DNA of 64,000 nucleotides from assembly GCF_000766795.1 (NCBI RefSeq), contig NZ_JPDS01000002.1, positions 253,001-317,000 of the forward strand, read 5' to 3'. Below, one piece after another: positions 47,577 to 56,792 of this stretch. Made by a program: the position numbers and the translations under genes. Numbering within the stretch: the first letter of the stretch is position 1; every line of letters starts with the position of its first letter. This DNA is from Polaribacter sp. Hel1_85 (GTDB lineage Bacteria; Bacteroidota; Bacteroidia; Flavobacteriales; Flavobacteriaceae). The notes below the pieces were generated by a model, which saw only the letters and a list, made by a program, of their open reading frames with translations, had not been told where the DNA came from and searched no databases.

Positions 47577-48170
47577 ATGAATTCACTCGCAATTTTAGTT
47601 TTAGCTGCAGGAAAATCTTCAAGAATGAAGGCTATTAAACAATTGCTAAAAATTAATAACAAAACCTTATTAGAAATCACTTTAGAAACTGCCAAAAATA
47701 TAAATCCTGAAAACGTATTTTGCGTTTTAGGTGCTAATGCAGAAAAAATCAAAAAAGAAACCAATATCAAAAACATGAACTACATTTTCAATGAAAATTT
47801 TGAAGAAGGATTAAGTTCAAGCATTGTTTATGGTGTAAATTATATTCAGAAAAAACATTCAAATTTAAATTCTATTTTAATTTTGTTATCAGATCAACCA
47901 GAAATTAATCCTAAATATTTAAATAGTTTAATAAATCTTTCTTTGCAAAATCCTCAAAAAATAATTGCTTCTAATTATTCTCAAAAACCAGGTGTTCCTG
48001 CGGTTTTCCCTAAAAAATATTTTAATCAACTTTTACTTTTAAAAGGAGATAAAGGTGCTCAAAAGTTTTTAAAAAATCATACATCAGAAATTATTAAAAT
48101 AGAAAGAGAAAAACCATTAAAGGATATTGATACACAAGAAGATTATCTATCATATATCAATTCTATTTAA
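47577..48170 (+). CDS. MobA/MocA-like nucleotidyltransferase
   Basis: About 197 residues from ATG 47577, which overlaps nothing and follows the XdhC stop by one base. The signature LVLAAGKSSRMKAIKQLL is that of nucleotidyltransferases that add CMP or GMP to molybdopterin (MocA/MobA). The metal-site segment LILLSDQPEINP follows in the middle. Linkage with XdhC favours a MocA-like role in cytosine-type Moco synthesis. The alternative start at 47556 overlaps the XdhC end by 20 bp and is less likely. Confidence 0.88.
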   Translation: MNSLAILVLAAGKSSRMKAIKQLLKINNKTLLEITLETAKNINPENVFCVLGANAEKIKKETNIKNMNYIFNENFEEGLSSSIVYGVNYIQKKHSNLNSILILLSDQPEINPKYLNSLINLSLQNPQKIIASNYSQKPGVPAVFPKKYFNQLLLLKGDKGAQKFLKNHTSEIIKIEREKPLKDIDTQEDYLSYINSI

Positions 48171-48205
48171 ATTATTTATTTTTACTTTGCTATCTAATCT
48201 TTTTC

Positions 48206-51200
48206 ATGACTCCATTTAAATCTTTTTTATATTTTGTTTTGTTTGTTTTACTAACAGGTTGTGCTACTTATAAAGCTCAATTTTCTGATGAAACAACTAC
48301 TAAAACTATAAAAAGTAATTCAAAAATAGCGCATACTTTTTATTTAATTGGTGATGCTGGTAATTCTACTTTAACAAATAATTCTCCTGCTTTAAACTTT
48401 TTAAAAAAGCATATTGAAAATTCATCAAAAGAATCAACATTGCTTTTTTTAGGAGATAATGTTTACGAAACAGGAATTCCGAAGAAAAAATCTAAAAACT
48501 ACCCTTTAGCAAAAAGAAGAATTGAAGCACAAACTGATGTTGCCAAAATATTTAAAGGAAACTCAATATTTATTCCTGGAAATCATGATTGGTACAACGG
48601 TTTAGATGGCCTAAAACGAGAAGAAAAGTTAGTTGAAAAAGCTTTGGGTAAAAACTCTTTTTTACCGCAGAATGGTTGTCCTTTAGAAAAAGTAGAAATC
48701 TCTAAAGACATTGTTTTAATTATTGTTGATACGCATTGGTATTTAACAAATTGGGACAAACACCCAACAATAAATGATAATTGTGAGATAAAAACAAGAA
48801 CAAAGTTTTTAGATGAATTTGAAGGATTGATAAAAAAAGCAAGAGGAAAAACTACTATTGTAGCACTGCATCACCCAATGTTTACAAATGGTTCTCATGG
48901 AGGAAAATATTCTTTTGGAAGCCATATGAGTCCTCTACCTATTTTAGGTTCTCTCAAAAATTTAATTCGTAAAACATCTGGATTAACAAATACTGACATA
49001 CAAAATAAAAAATATAATGAACTTAAAAAACGGATTGTAACATTATCTCAAGAAAACGACAGAACTATTTTTGTTTCTGGTCATGATCATAATTTACAAT
49101 ACATAGTAGAAGACAATTTACCTCAAATAGTTAGTGGTTCTGGATCAAAAACAACTCCAACTAAATTAACAGGAAATGCTAAATTTACTTATGGAGAACA
49201 AGGTTTTGCAAAATTAAATATTTACAAAGATGGTTCTTCAAATGTTCTTTTTTATACCGTAAAAGATGATAAAATTGTTTATAAAACTGAAGTTTTAGAA
49301 GCTTTTGAAAAAAAACAGTACACAACGTTTCCTCAAAATAGAATTTCAGAAAAAACAGCTTCTATTTATACCAAAGAAGAAATCAATAAAAGTAGGTTTT
49401 ATAAATTTTTGTGGGGAGAACGTTACAGAAAATATTTTGGCACAGAAGTAAATGCTCTAACTGTAGATTTAGACACACTTTTTGGCGGATTAAAACCTGT
49501 TAGAAAAGGGGGTGGACATCAATCTAAATCTTTAAGATTGATAGACAATAAAGGTAGAGAATATGTAATGCGTGCTTTACGTAAAAATGCAGTGCAATAC
49601 TTACAAGCAGTAGCTTTTAAAGATCAATATATTGAAGGCCAGTTTGATGATACTAAAACAGAAAATTTATTGAACGATGTTTTTACAGGGTCACATCCTT
49701 ATGCACCTTTTGTTATTGGCAAGTTGTCTGATGCAGTTGGTATTTATCATACAAATCCTGTTTTATATTATATACCAAAACAAAATAGTTTAGGTCATTT
49801 CAATTCTGAATTTGGAGACGAATTATATATGATTGAAGAAAGAGCAGCTTCTGGTCATGGAGATAAAGCCAGTTTTGGGTTTGCCAATAAGGTAATAAGT
49901 ACAGATGATTTATTAGAGAATTTAAATAAAAACGAAAAACATCTTTTGGATGAAAATGCCTATATAAAAGCGCGTTTATTTGATATGTTAATTGGTGATT
50001 GGGACAGACATGAAGACCAATGGAGATGGGCTGTTTTTAAAGAAGGAAAGCAAACAGTTTATAGACCAATTCCTAGAGATAGAGACCAAGCTTTTTCTAT
50101 AATGGGAGATGGTTTTTTGTTGAACTTTGTTACAAAAACGATTCCCGCTTTAAAACTAATGCAATCTTATAAAGAAGAATTAAAAAAACCTAAATGGTTT
50201 AATTTAGAACCTTACCCTTTAGATATGGTTTTAATTACCAATGCTAAAAAAGAAGATTGGGATGCTCAAGTAAAACATATCACTACAAATCTAACAGATA
50301 CTGTAATTGATGAAGCTTTTAATGATTTTCCTACTGAAGTTAACGATAAAACCATCTTAGATATTAAAAGAAAACTAAAAGGAAGAAGAAGTAATCTTCA
50401 GAAGATTTCTGATTTATACTTTAACGATATAAACGAATTTCAAGTAATAAGAGGTACTCAAAAAGATGATTGGTTTGATATTGAAAGATTAGAAAATGGT
50501 GAAACGTTAATTACAGGATACAGATTAAAGAAAGGAGAAAAAAGCACCATTTTTCATCAAAAAAAATACACCAAAGATTACACAAAAGAAATTTGGATTT
50601 ATGGTTTAGATGATAAAGATACTTTTGTTGTAAAAGGCAATGGAACTTGCCAAATAATGATTAGAATTATTGGTGGTCAAAACAACGATACTTATAATAT
50701 TATAAATGGTAAAAGAGTAAAAATTTACGACTACAAATCTAAAAAGAACACTTTTATAACTAAAAATGGTAGAAAAAAGTTAACGGATGATTACGAAACA
50801 AATGTTTATGATTATAAGAAACTTAAGAAGAATCAATATATGATTACACCATCTATAGGTTTTAATCCAGATGATGGTATAAAAATTGGAGTTTCTAATA
50901 TTTATACAGCTTTTGGTTTTGAAAGAAATCCATTTTCTTCACAACACGTTTTAGATGCTTCTTTCTATTTTGCAACTAAAGGTTTTGAACTAAACCACTC
51001 AAGTGAATTTGCCAATGTATTTAAAGCCTGGAACTTGGGTGTAAATGCAACTTTTACGAGTCCAAATTTTACTATAAACTATTTTGGTTTGGGTAACAAC
51101 TCATCAAATCCAGAGGCTAAAGATCTAAAAGAAGAAGATTATAATAGAGTTAAAACAAGAAAACTATTTGCCGGTTCTTATCTTCATTGGAAAGGAGATT

Positions 51201-51898
51201 TGGGAGCAAAAATTAAATTAGGTGTAAATTTTCAAAAAATAGAAGTAGAAAATATTTCTGGCCGTTATTTAAACAATCAATTTTCTCCAAATTCTTCTGT
51301 TTTTAAAAAAAATAAATTTATAAATAGTGAAGCTAGTTATCAGTTTGAAAACTCAGACAATAATGTTTTTACAACAATGGGAATGAAAACTTTCATAAAA
51401 GTTGGTTATACATCTAACTTAGCAAATAAAAATAATTTTGGTTATTTAATTCCTTCTATTTCATTTGACCATAAATTAGTTTCTAGTGGACAAATAGTTT
51501 TAGCTACTAAAGTTAAAAGTCATTTTACTTTTGGAGATTCGTATGAGTTTTATCAAGCTGCAAGCATTGGAGGAAATGATGGTTTAAGAGCTTATAGAAA
51601 TCAAAGATTTACAGGGAAAAACTCATTTTATCATAGTTCTGATATACGTGTTAATATAAAAAGCGTTAAAACAGGTTTAGCTCCTTTAAATATTGGTATT
51701 TATGGTGGTTTTGATTACGGAAGAGTTTGGGGAGAACAAAGTTTAACAGTAAACCCAACTTTTACATTTAAAAATTGGAACACTTCTTATGGAGGTGGAG
51801 TTTTCATTAATGCTGCAAATTTGTTAGGAGCAAATCTTGCTTTATTTAATAGTGATGATGGCTTAAGATTAGCAATTAGTTTAGGATTTAAATTTTAA
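48206..51898 (+). CDS. Giant lipoprotein: metallophosphoesterase, kinase-like region and outer-membrane barrel
   Basis: The 1230-residue protein has a lipobox (LLTGCATY, Cys near 19). A calcineurin-like phosphoesterase domain follows, with metal motifs LIGDAGNS, LGDNVYETG, PGNHDWYNG, HHPMF and SGHDHNLQ (about residues 45-300). The middle (about 420-700) has YVMRALRKNA, YMIEERA, and IGDWDRHEDQWRW with PIPRDRDQAF, resembling HipA/Fam20-type kinase catalytic segments. The C-terminal about 320 residues alternate like a beta barrel and end in KF, as outer-membrane proteins do. It probably sits in the outer membrane with the enzyme parts exposed. The next gene starts 5 bp on. Confidence 0.8.
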   Translation: MTPFKSFLYFVLFVLLTGCATYKAQFSDETTTKTIKSNSKIAHTFYLIGDAGNSTLTNNSPALNFLKKHIENSSKESTLLFLGDNVYETGIPKKKSKNYPLAKRRIEAQTDVAKIFKGNSIFIPGNHDWYNGLDGLKREEKLVEKALGKNSFLPQNGCPLEKVEISKDIVLIIVDTHWYLTNWDKHPTINDNCEIKTRTKFLDEFEGLIKKARGKTTIVALHHPMFTNGSHGGKYSFGSHMSPLPILGSLKNLIRKTSGLTNTDIQNKKYNELKKRIVTLSQENDRTIFVSGHDHNLQYIVEDNLPQIVSGSGSKTTPTKLTGNAKFTYGEQGFAKLNIYKDGSSNVLFYTVKDDKIVYKTEVLEAFEKKQYTTFPQNRISEKTASIYTKEEINKSRFYKFLWGERYRKYFGTEVNALTVDLDTLFGGLKPVRKGGGHQSKSLRLIDNKGREYVMRALRKNAVQYLQAVAFKDQYIEGQFDDTKTENLLNDVFTGSHPYAPFVIGKLSDAVGIYHTNPVLYYIPKQNSLGHFNSEFGDELYMIEERAASGHGDKASFGFANKVISTDDLLENLNKNEKHLLDENAYIKARLFDMLIGDWDRHEDQWRWAVFKEGKQTVYRPIPRDRDQAFSIMGDGFLLNFVTKTIPALKLMQSYKEELKKPKWFNLEPYPLDMVLITNAKKEDWDAQVKHITTNLTDTVIDEAFNDFPTEVNDKTILDIKRKLKGRRSNLQKISDLYFNDINEFQVIRGTQKDDWFDIERLENGETLITGYRLKKGEKSTIFHQKKYTKDYTKEIWIYGLDDKDTFVVKGNGTCQIMIRIIGGQNNDTYNIINGKRVKIYDYKSKKNTFITKNGRKKLTDDYETNVYDYKKLKKNQYMITPSIGFNPDDGIKIGVSNIYTAFGFERNPFSSQHVLDASFYFATKGFELNHSSEFANVFKAWNLGVNATFTSPNFTINYFGLGNNSSNPEAKDLKEEDYNRVKTRKLFAGSYLHWKGDLGAKIKLGVNFQKIEVENISGRYLNNQFSPNSSVFKKNKFINSEASYQFENSDNNVFTTMGMKTFIKVGYTSNLANKNNFGYLIPSISFDHKLVSSGQIVLATKVKSHFTFGDSYEFYQAASIGGNDGLRAYRNQRFTGKNSFYHSSDIRVNIKSVKTGLAPLNIGIYGGFDYGRVWGEQSLTVNPTFTFKNWNTSYGGGVFINAANLLGANLALFNSDDGLRLAISLGFKF

Positions 51899-51903
51899 TA
51901 AAC

Positions 51904-52287
51904 ATGGATAAAATCGCATTAGTTTTTGGAGCAATATTTGGTTTAACAGCAGTAATATTTGGTGCATTTGGAGCACATTTATTAAAGAAAAAACTAACTA
52001 CAGAACAATTACAGAGTTTTGAAACAGGAGTAAAATACCAAATGTACCATGCCATAGTATTACTACTTTTAGGCTTTCAATTAAATAATGATGTAACCAT
52101 AAATAACGCTATTATTTATGCCTTTATAGTTGGAATAATACTGTTTTCTTTTTCAATTTACGGATTGGTAATTTCTTCTGCAAATAATAAAAAACTAAAA
52201 TTTTTAGGTCCAATTACACCTTTAGGCGGCTTGTTTTTAATTGTAGGTTGGTCTATGTTACTTTATAAGTTTGTAGTTGCTTTTTAA
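51904..52287 (+). CDS. DUF423-family small membrane protein
   Basis: The 127-residue protein has four membrane helices. The start FGAIFGLTAVIFGAFGAHLLKKKL and the following FETGVKYQMYHAIVLLLLG are characteristic of DUF423 (YgdD). The function is unknown. The stop overlaps that of the convergent lipoprotein gene by 4 bp. Confidence 0.88.
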   Translation: MDKIALVFGAIFGLTAVIFGAFGAHLLKKKLTTEQLQSFETGVKYQMYHAIVLLLLGFQLNNDVTINNAIIYAFIVGIILFSFSIYGLVISSANNKKLKFLGPITPLGGLFLIVGWSMLLYKFVVAF

Positions 52288-53132
52288 TTAAGTTTTAGCT
52301 CATAAAAGTTACCTCCAACTCCATGTGCTTTTTCATCGGTAATTAATAAAGTGTTTTTGTTCTTAAATGTTATTCCTTCTTTTTGAGAAATGTAATTTAA
52401 TGGAATTTTAGTCAGTTTTCCTGATAAAAAATCATCATTTTTATAATCAGAAAAAATTAAAACTGATGATGGAGAAAGCAAAGCTACTTTACTTCCATCA
52501 TTAGAAATATCTGCAGAAGTAATCCAAGAATCCATTTCTTTACCATTATTAAATTCAGAAATAAATTCTGCTTTATGATTTCCTTTTTTTGTTGGAATCT
52601 TATATAAAGACGTTTTTCCAAATTTATTTTTCACCCTACTTTTAGTAAAAATATAGAATGAATTCTTGTAATAGAAAAAAGATTCTGAGTCGAAAAAATA
52701 TTCCTTCTTTTTGGGCGGAAATTTTGTTTGATTTGGGTAATAAAACTTAATTTTTTCCACCTCAACTTTTTTAGAACTCGATAAATCTTTATGTTTTATT
52801 TTTAAAATAGTTAAGTTTTTTCTATCGCTTTCATTGTTCCCAAAATCACCTATATAAAGATTTCCTTTTTCATCAGATGCTAAATCTTCCCAGTCGTTAT
52901 TTTTTGCTTTTATGGTAATGTCTTTTACAATTTTCCCTTTTTTAGAAACTCCATAGATTTTGGGTTTGTTGCCTCCATCATTTAACATCCAAATTAATTT
53001 AGAATCTGAAACAACTTCAGTTCCAGAAACTTCCTCTAAGTTTTTAGATAAATTTGATATGAATTTTAAATTTCCAAAATTTTGGCAACCAATAAATAAT
53101 AATACACTGAATAATAATGCTATTTTTTTCAA
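52284..53132 (-). CDS. Lipoprotein with a beta-propeller-like domain (SdiA-regulated/phytase-like)
   Basis: The 282-residue protein has a lipobox (LLFIGC, Cys near 16). A repeat-rich beta domain follows, with WMLNDGGNKPKIYGV, DWEDLASDEKGNLYIGDFGNN and late LLITDEKAHG. This resembles the SdiA-regulated or esterase-like phytase propeller family. It should be anchored to a membrane facing the periplasm or outside. The substrate is unknown. Confidence 0.72.
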   Translation of the reverse strand: MKKIALLFSVLLFIGCQNFGNLKFISNLSKNLEEVSGTEVVSDSKLIWMLNDGGNKPKIYGVSKKGKIVKDITIKAKNNDWEDLASDEKGNLYIGDFGNNESDRKNLTILKIKHKDLSSSKKVEVEKIKFYYPNQTKFPPKKKEYFFDSESFFYYKNSFYIFTKSRVKNKFGKTSLYKIPTKKGNHKAEFISEFNNGKEMDSWITSADISNDGSKVALLSPSSVLIFSDYKNDDFLSGKLTKIPLNYISQKEGITFKNKNTLLITDEKAHGVGGNFYELKLN

Positions 53133-53188
53133 GAGAAATGATGTTTTACAATAAATATCTGAGTTTTTTTAAGAAAATAAAGAGTCTT

Positions 53189-54022
53189 TTACCAACCACC
53201 AGAAGCTCCACCTCCACCAAAACTTCCACCACCAAATCCGCCGCCAAAGCCACCAGAAGAACCGCCAAAACCTCCACTAGAAGAACCTCCAAAGCTTCCT
53301 CCTCCTCTACCTGCATTACTTAAAATTATGGCTTCAAAAATATCTTCTGCAACAGAACGTCTTCTATAACCTCTTCTTCCACCTCTATTATTCTTATTTC
53401 CTCTAGAGATTAAAATAAAAATAAAAATAATGATGATGATAATTACAAAGATTATAATTCCTGGATCGAACTCAGAATCTTCTTGTCTTACACCTTGAAA
53501 CTCGCCGTTTAAAGTTTTAAAAAGATAATCTGATCCTTTGTCTAAACCACTATAATAATCTCCTTTTTTAAACTCAGGAATTATAACTCTTTCAATAATT
53601 CTTTTAGACTGAAAATCTGTTAATAAATGTTCTGTTCCTTTACCCGCTTGAATAGCAATTTTTCTATCATCTTTAGCTAACAAAACTATAATTCCGTTAT
53701 CTTTTTCAGCATCTCCAAAACCCCATTTTTCTCCCCAATTTGCCGCTAAATAGTTTATGTTTTCACCTTCGGTGGAAGCAATAATTATAGTTACTATTTG
53801 AGTTGAAGTAGTATCTGAATAACGTATTAATTTTCTCTCTAAACTAGATTTTTGCCCACTAGAAAGTAAACCAATATAATCATAAACACTAGTTTGAAAC
53901 TTTGGCTTTTCAGGAATCTCATATCCTTGAGAAAAAAGACCTAGAGAAAATATAAAACTAAGTATTACTAACAATTTTCTACTAAAAACTAAAAACTGAG
54001 AACTAAAAACTATCTTTTTCAT
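53189..54022 (-). CDS. TPM-domain membrane protein with Gly-rich tail (YgcG-like)
   Basis: The 277-residue protein has a signal peptide and a TPM domain (about 40-170, VYDYIGLLSSGQKSSLERKL ... NGIIVLLAKDDRKIAIQAGKG). One membrane helix follows at about 192-208. The cytoplasmic end is Arg-rich and then very rich in Gly, Ser and Phe. TPM proteins have been linked to envelope stress and photosystem repair, but bacterial roles are unclear. Its ATG overlaps the stop of the preceding TPM gene. The first residues are encoded by a short imperfect repeat. Confidence 0.85.
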   Translation of the reverse strand: MKKIVFSSQFLVFSRKLLVILSFIFSLGLFSQGYEIPEKPKFQTSVYDYIGLLSSGQKSSLERKLIRYSDTTSTQIVTIIIASTEGENINYLAANWGEKWGFGDAEKDNGIIVLLAKDDRKIAIQAGKGTEHLLTDFQSKRIIERVIIPEFKKGDYYSGLDKGSDYLFKTLNGEFQGVRQEDSEFDPGIIIFVIIIIIIFIFILISRGNKNNRGGRRGYRRRSVAEDIFEAIILSNAGRGGGSFGGSSSGGFGGSSGGFGGGFGGGSFGGGGASGGW

Positions 54023-54456
54023 CCTTTAGAAATCTCATTAGAAAGTTCATCTTCATCATCAATCTGCCAAGGAAAATGTTCTTGTAATTCTTCGCCTGCT
54101 TTTAAGATTCCATCTACAATTCCTTGTTTAAAATTACCATGTTTAAAATGATTTTGCATTACGTCTTTTGTTGAATTCCAAAAGTTATCAGGAACAACAT
54201 TATTAATTCCTTTATCACCATAAATAACAAATTTCTTGTCATTTACAGCAACATAAATCAATACCGCATTTTCATCTTTGGTATTGTTCATTTTTAGCAA
54301 ATGAAATACTTCTAACGCACGTTCATCATGATTCTTCTCTGAAGAAGCTTCAATATGAATACGAATTTCGCCAGAAGTATTTTTCTCTGCAGTTCTAATA
54401 GCAGAAATAATTTCTTGTTCTTCTTCTTGAGTAAGAAATGCTTCTACTTTAGACAT
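54019..54456 (-). CDS. TPM-domain protein
   Basis: The 145-residue protein is a single TPM domain (ISAIRTAEKNTSGEIRIHIE; AVLIYVAVNDKKFVIYGDKGI; FKQGIVDGILKAGEELQ) without signal peptide or membrane helix. It stands between lemA and the Gly-rich TPM gene, with a 4-bp overlap to the latter and 2 bp from the former. The trio LemA-TPM-TPM is a common flavobacterial arrangement and probably forms a membrane complex. Confidence 0.85.
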   Translation of the reverse strand: MSKVEAFLTQEEEQEIISAIRTAEKNTSGEIRIHIEASSEKNHDERALEVFHLLKMNNTKDENAVLIYVAVNDKKFVIYGDKGINNVVPDNFWNSTKDVMQNHFKHGNFKQGIVDGILKAGEELQEHFPWQIDDEDELSNEISKG

Positions 54457-54458
54457 TT

Positions 54459-55070
54459 TTATTCTTTTTTCTTGTTAAAATCAAAGTTAACATCTGGTGC
54501 GTTTTCTGAACCAGGATTCGATTTAAAACGTTCCATTGCATCAAAATTAAAAACACCTGCTAATATAGAGCCAGGGAATTTTTTGATCAGTTTATTGTAA
54601 ACATTTACACCTCCATTAAATCGATCTCTCGCAATGTTAATTCTATTTTCTGTTCCTTCTAACTGACTTTGTAACTCTAAAAAGTTTGCGTTTGCTTTTA
54701 GCTCTGGATAACGTTCTACAGAAACTAATAATTTTGAAAGTGCTCCACTCATTCCTGCTTGTGCTTGTTGAAATTGAGCCATTTTTTCTGGTGTTAAATC
54801 TCCAGCATTAATGTTTACAGAAGTTGCTTTTGCTCTTGCATTAATTACATCTGTCAAGGTTTCTTTTTCAAAATCTGCAGCTCCTTGTACAGTTTTTACT
54901 AAGTTTCCTATTAAATCATTTCTTCTTTGATAAGAACTCTCTACATTAGACCAAGCTGTTTTAGCATCTTCTTGATATTCTACTGCTGTATTGTTAAATC
55001 CTACTGCCCAACTGTAAAGTGAATAAGCAATAACTGCGATTACTATTACTGGAATTAACCATTTTTTCAT
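54459..55070 (-). CDS. LemA family protein
   Basis: The 203-residue protein has one N-terminal membrane helix (residues 3-20). The LemA core follows, with VESSYQRRNDLIGNLVKTVQGAADFEK, then helical segments and FNGGVNVYNKLIKKFPGSI near the end. LemA proteins are cytoplasm-facing helical-bundle membrane proteins of poorly known role. It is first in the lemA-TPM-TPM operon. Confidence 0.93.
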   Translation of the reverse strand: MKKWLIPVIVIAVIAYSLYSWAVGFNNTAVEYQEDAKTAWSNVESSYQRRNDLIGNLVKTVQGAADFEKETLTDVINARAKATSVNINAGDLTPEKMAQFQQAQAGMSGALSKLLVSVERYPELKANANFLELQSQLEGTENRINIARDRFNGGVNVYNKLIKKFPGSILAGVFNFDAMERFKSNPGSENAPDVNFDFNKKKE

Positions 55071-55184
55071 AATTTCTAGTTTTTAATTTTTGATTGATTT
55101 TTGATTTCTGTTTTACAAAACTACCTAATATTCATCAGAATATAAAGCCAATTTTAATTGTTAGACACAAAAAAAGTAAAAGAG

Positions 55185-55514
55185 TTACAGTTGATTTTTA
55201 ATTTTAACCAACTCTGCTTTAACAGCTTCTAATCTTGTAATAATTTCATGTTTATCAAAAGTAGATGCTGGATTTTTCTTCAACTTTTGTTTTGCTCCTT
55301 CTAAAGTAAAGCCTCTTTCTTTAACTAAATTAAAGATTAATTTGAAATTTTTAATATCTTCTTGAGTAAATAAACGGTTTCCTTTGGCATTTTTTTTTGG
55401 TTTGATAATATCAAACTCTTTTTCCCAAAAACGAATTAAAGATGTATTTACGTTAAAAGCTTTGGCAACTTCACCTATTTTATAATACCTTTTTTCGGGT
55501 AAATCTATATGCAT
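55185..55514 (-). CDS. MerR-family transcriptional regulator
   Basis: The 109-residue protein has an N-terminal MerR winged helix (YYKIGEVAKAFNVNTSLIRFWEKEFDIIKPKKNAKGNRLF) and a second helix (IKNFKLIFNLVKERGFTLEGAKQKL). A short helix follows, with no effector domain. This type is common in flavobacteria next to the M23 peptidase gene. The ATG is only 3 bp from a 7-bp tandem repeat array, so its expression may vary with repeat number. Confidence 0.92.
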   Translation of the reverse strand: MHIDLPEKRYYKIGEVAKAFNVNTSLIRFWEKEFDIIKPKKNAKGNRLFTQEDIKNFKLIFNLVKERGFTLEGAKQKLKKNPASTFDKHEIITRLEAVKAELVKIKNQL

Positions 55515-55517
55515 TTA

Positions 55518-55572
55518 TATTCAGTATTCAGTATTCAGTATTCAGTATTCAGTATTCAGTATTCAGTATTCA
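55518..55572. repeat. 7-bp tandem repeat (TATTCAG, about 7.9 copies)
   Basis: The plus strand reads seven full TATTCAG units and a last partial one without mismatches. On the minus strand the array occupies the ribosome-binding region and 5' leader of the MerR gene, ending 3 bp before its ATG. A unit length not divisible by three, in a leader, suits slipped-strand changes in translation or promoter spacing. Confidence 0.9.
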
Positions 55573-55663
55573 AAAATAGAAAACTAACTACAAGTTAAGC
55601 AAATAACAATGATTAAATTATAATAACTTTTAAAATCAATAAAAATGTAAAAAATAAATAGAG

Positions 55664-56632
55664 TTAATCGTAAGATTGTCCTTCTTCTTCTGCAGCTTTT
55701 TGCATTGCAGCAAACTCTTCTGGAGTTAAATCTCCGTAGTAAAAATTTATAGGATTTAAAGCTCTATCATTTTTATGAACCTCATAATGTAAATGTGAAG
55801 AAACAGAACGACCAGTATTACCAACGTAACCAATTAAATCTCCACGTTTTACTTTTTGCCCTTTTCTAGCCTTCATTTTACTCATGTGTGCATAAATAGT
55901 TTTATACCCATAACCATGATCTATATAAACAACTTTACCAAAAGTAGCACTTCTTTGGGCTCTTATAACAGTTCCGTTTCCTGAAGCGAAAATAGGCGTT
56001 CCTGTTGGCGCAGTAAAATCCATCCCTTTATGGAATTTTCTAATTTTTAAAATTGGATGCATTCTCCATTTGTAACCAGAAGCCATTCTTGTTAAATCTT
56101 CTAATTTAACAGGTAGAATTGCTGGAATTGACGCCAACATGTTCTCTTTTTCTTTTGCTAAAGTAACTATTTCGTCTAAAGATTTAGATTGAACCACCAA
56201 TTGTTTAGAAAGTATATCGATGTCTTTAGTTAGGTTCATTATCATCTTAGAATTATCAAAACCTTCTAATTTCTCATACCTATTTACACCGCCAAAACCT
56301 GCAGTTCTTTGTTCATCTGAAATTGGATTTGCTTCGAAATAAGTTCTATAAATATTATTATCTCTTTCTTGTAATTGTGCTAGAATAGACGATCCTTCTT
56401 GCATTCTTTTTGAAAGTAACTCGTAATGCAGCTTTAAATTTTCTAACTCTCTTTTTTGAGCACGCTCATTTGGCGACATTATAACTTGACTAAAAACAAT
56501 AAAACCAATAAAGGCAGTTAAGAATAAAGCTAAAATTCCGAAAATAGTTTTTTTGTAATACTCGCCTTTCTTTACAGTAATTTTCCTGTAAGAAAGCGTG
56601 TCTGCATCGTAATAATATTTTACTTTTGCCAT
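55664..56632 (-). CDS. M23-family peptidase (LytM-type)
   Basis: The 322-residue protein has a cytoplasmic N terminus, one membrane helix (about 30-50) and a periplasmic coiled coil (about 55-170). An M23 domain follows, with zinc ligands in FHKGMDFTAP (H-x-x-x-D) and HLHYEV (H-x-H). It should cut peptidoglycan cross-links or activate partners in cell-wall growth or division. It precedes the MerR gene on the same strand with a 149-bp gap that includes the tandem repeat. Confidence 0.92.
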   Translation of the reverse strand: MAKVKYYYDADTLSYRKITVKKGEYYKKTIFGILALFLTAFIGFIVFSQVIMSPNERAQKRELENLKLHYELLSKRMQEGSSILAQLQERDNNIYRTYFEANPISDEQRTAGFGGVNRYEKLEGFDNSKMIMNLTKDIDILSKQLVVQSKSLDEIVTLAKEKENMLASIPAILPVKLEDLTRMASGYKWRMHPILKIRKFHKGMDFTAPTGTPIFASGNGTVIRAQRSATFGKVVYIDHGYGYKTIYAHMSKMKARKGQKVKRGDLIGYVGNTGRSVSSHLHYEVHKNDRALNPINFYYGDLTPEEFAAMQKAAEEEGQSYD

Positions 56633-56792
56633 AAGAGGATTTATACTATTTTTGTGCTATTAAAATGAATTATATATTAAAACTCATTTTTAATAACAGA
56701 CAAATTTACAAAATGTTTTACAATTGCTTTTTTTTAGCAATATTTTTAAAAATAATTTAACATAATCCAACTTGTTGGAAACTTCTTTTTTT

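Noticed and set aside
55518..55572. Possible CRISPR array
   Set aside because: The 7-bp units are directly adjacent with no spacers and no cas genes; it is a simple tandem repeat.
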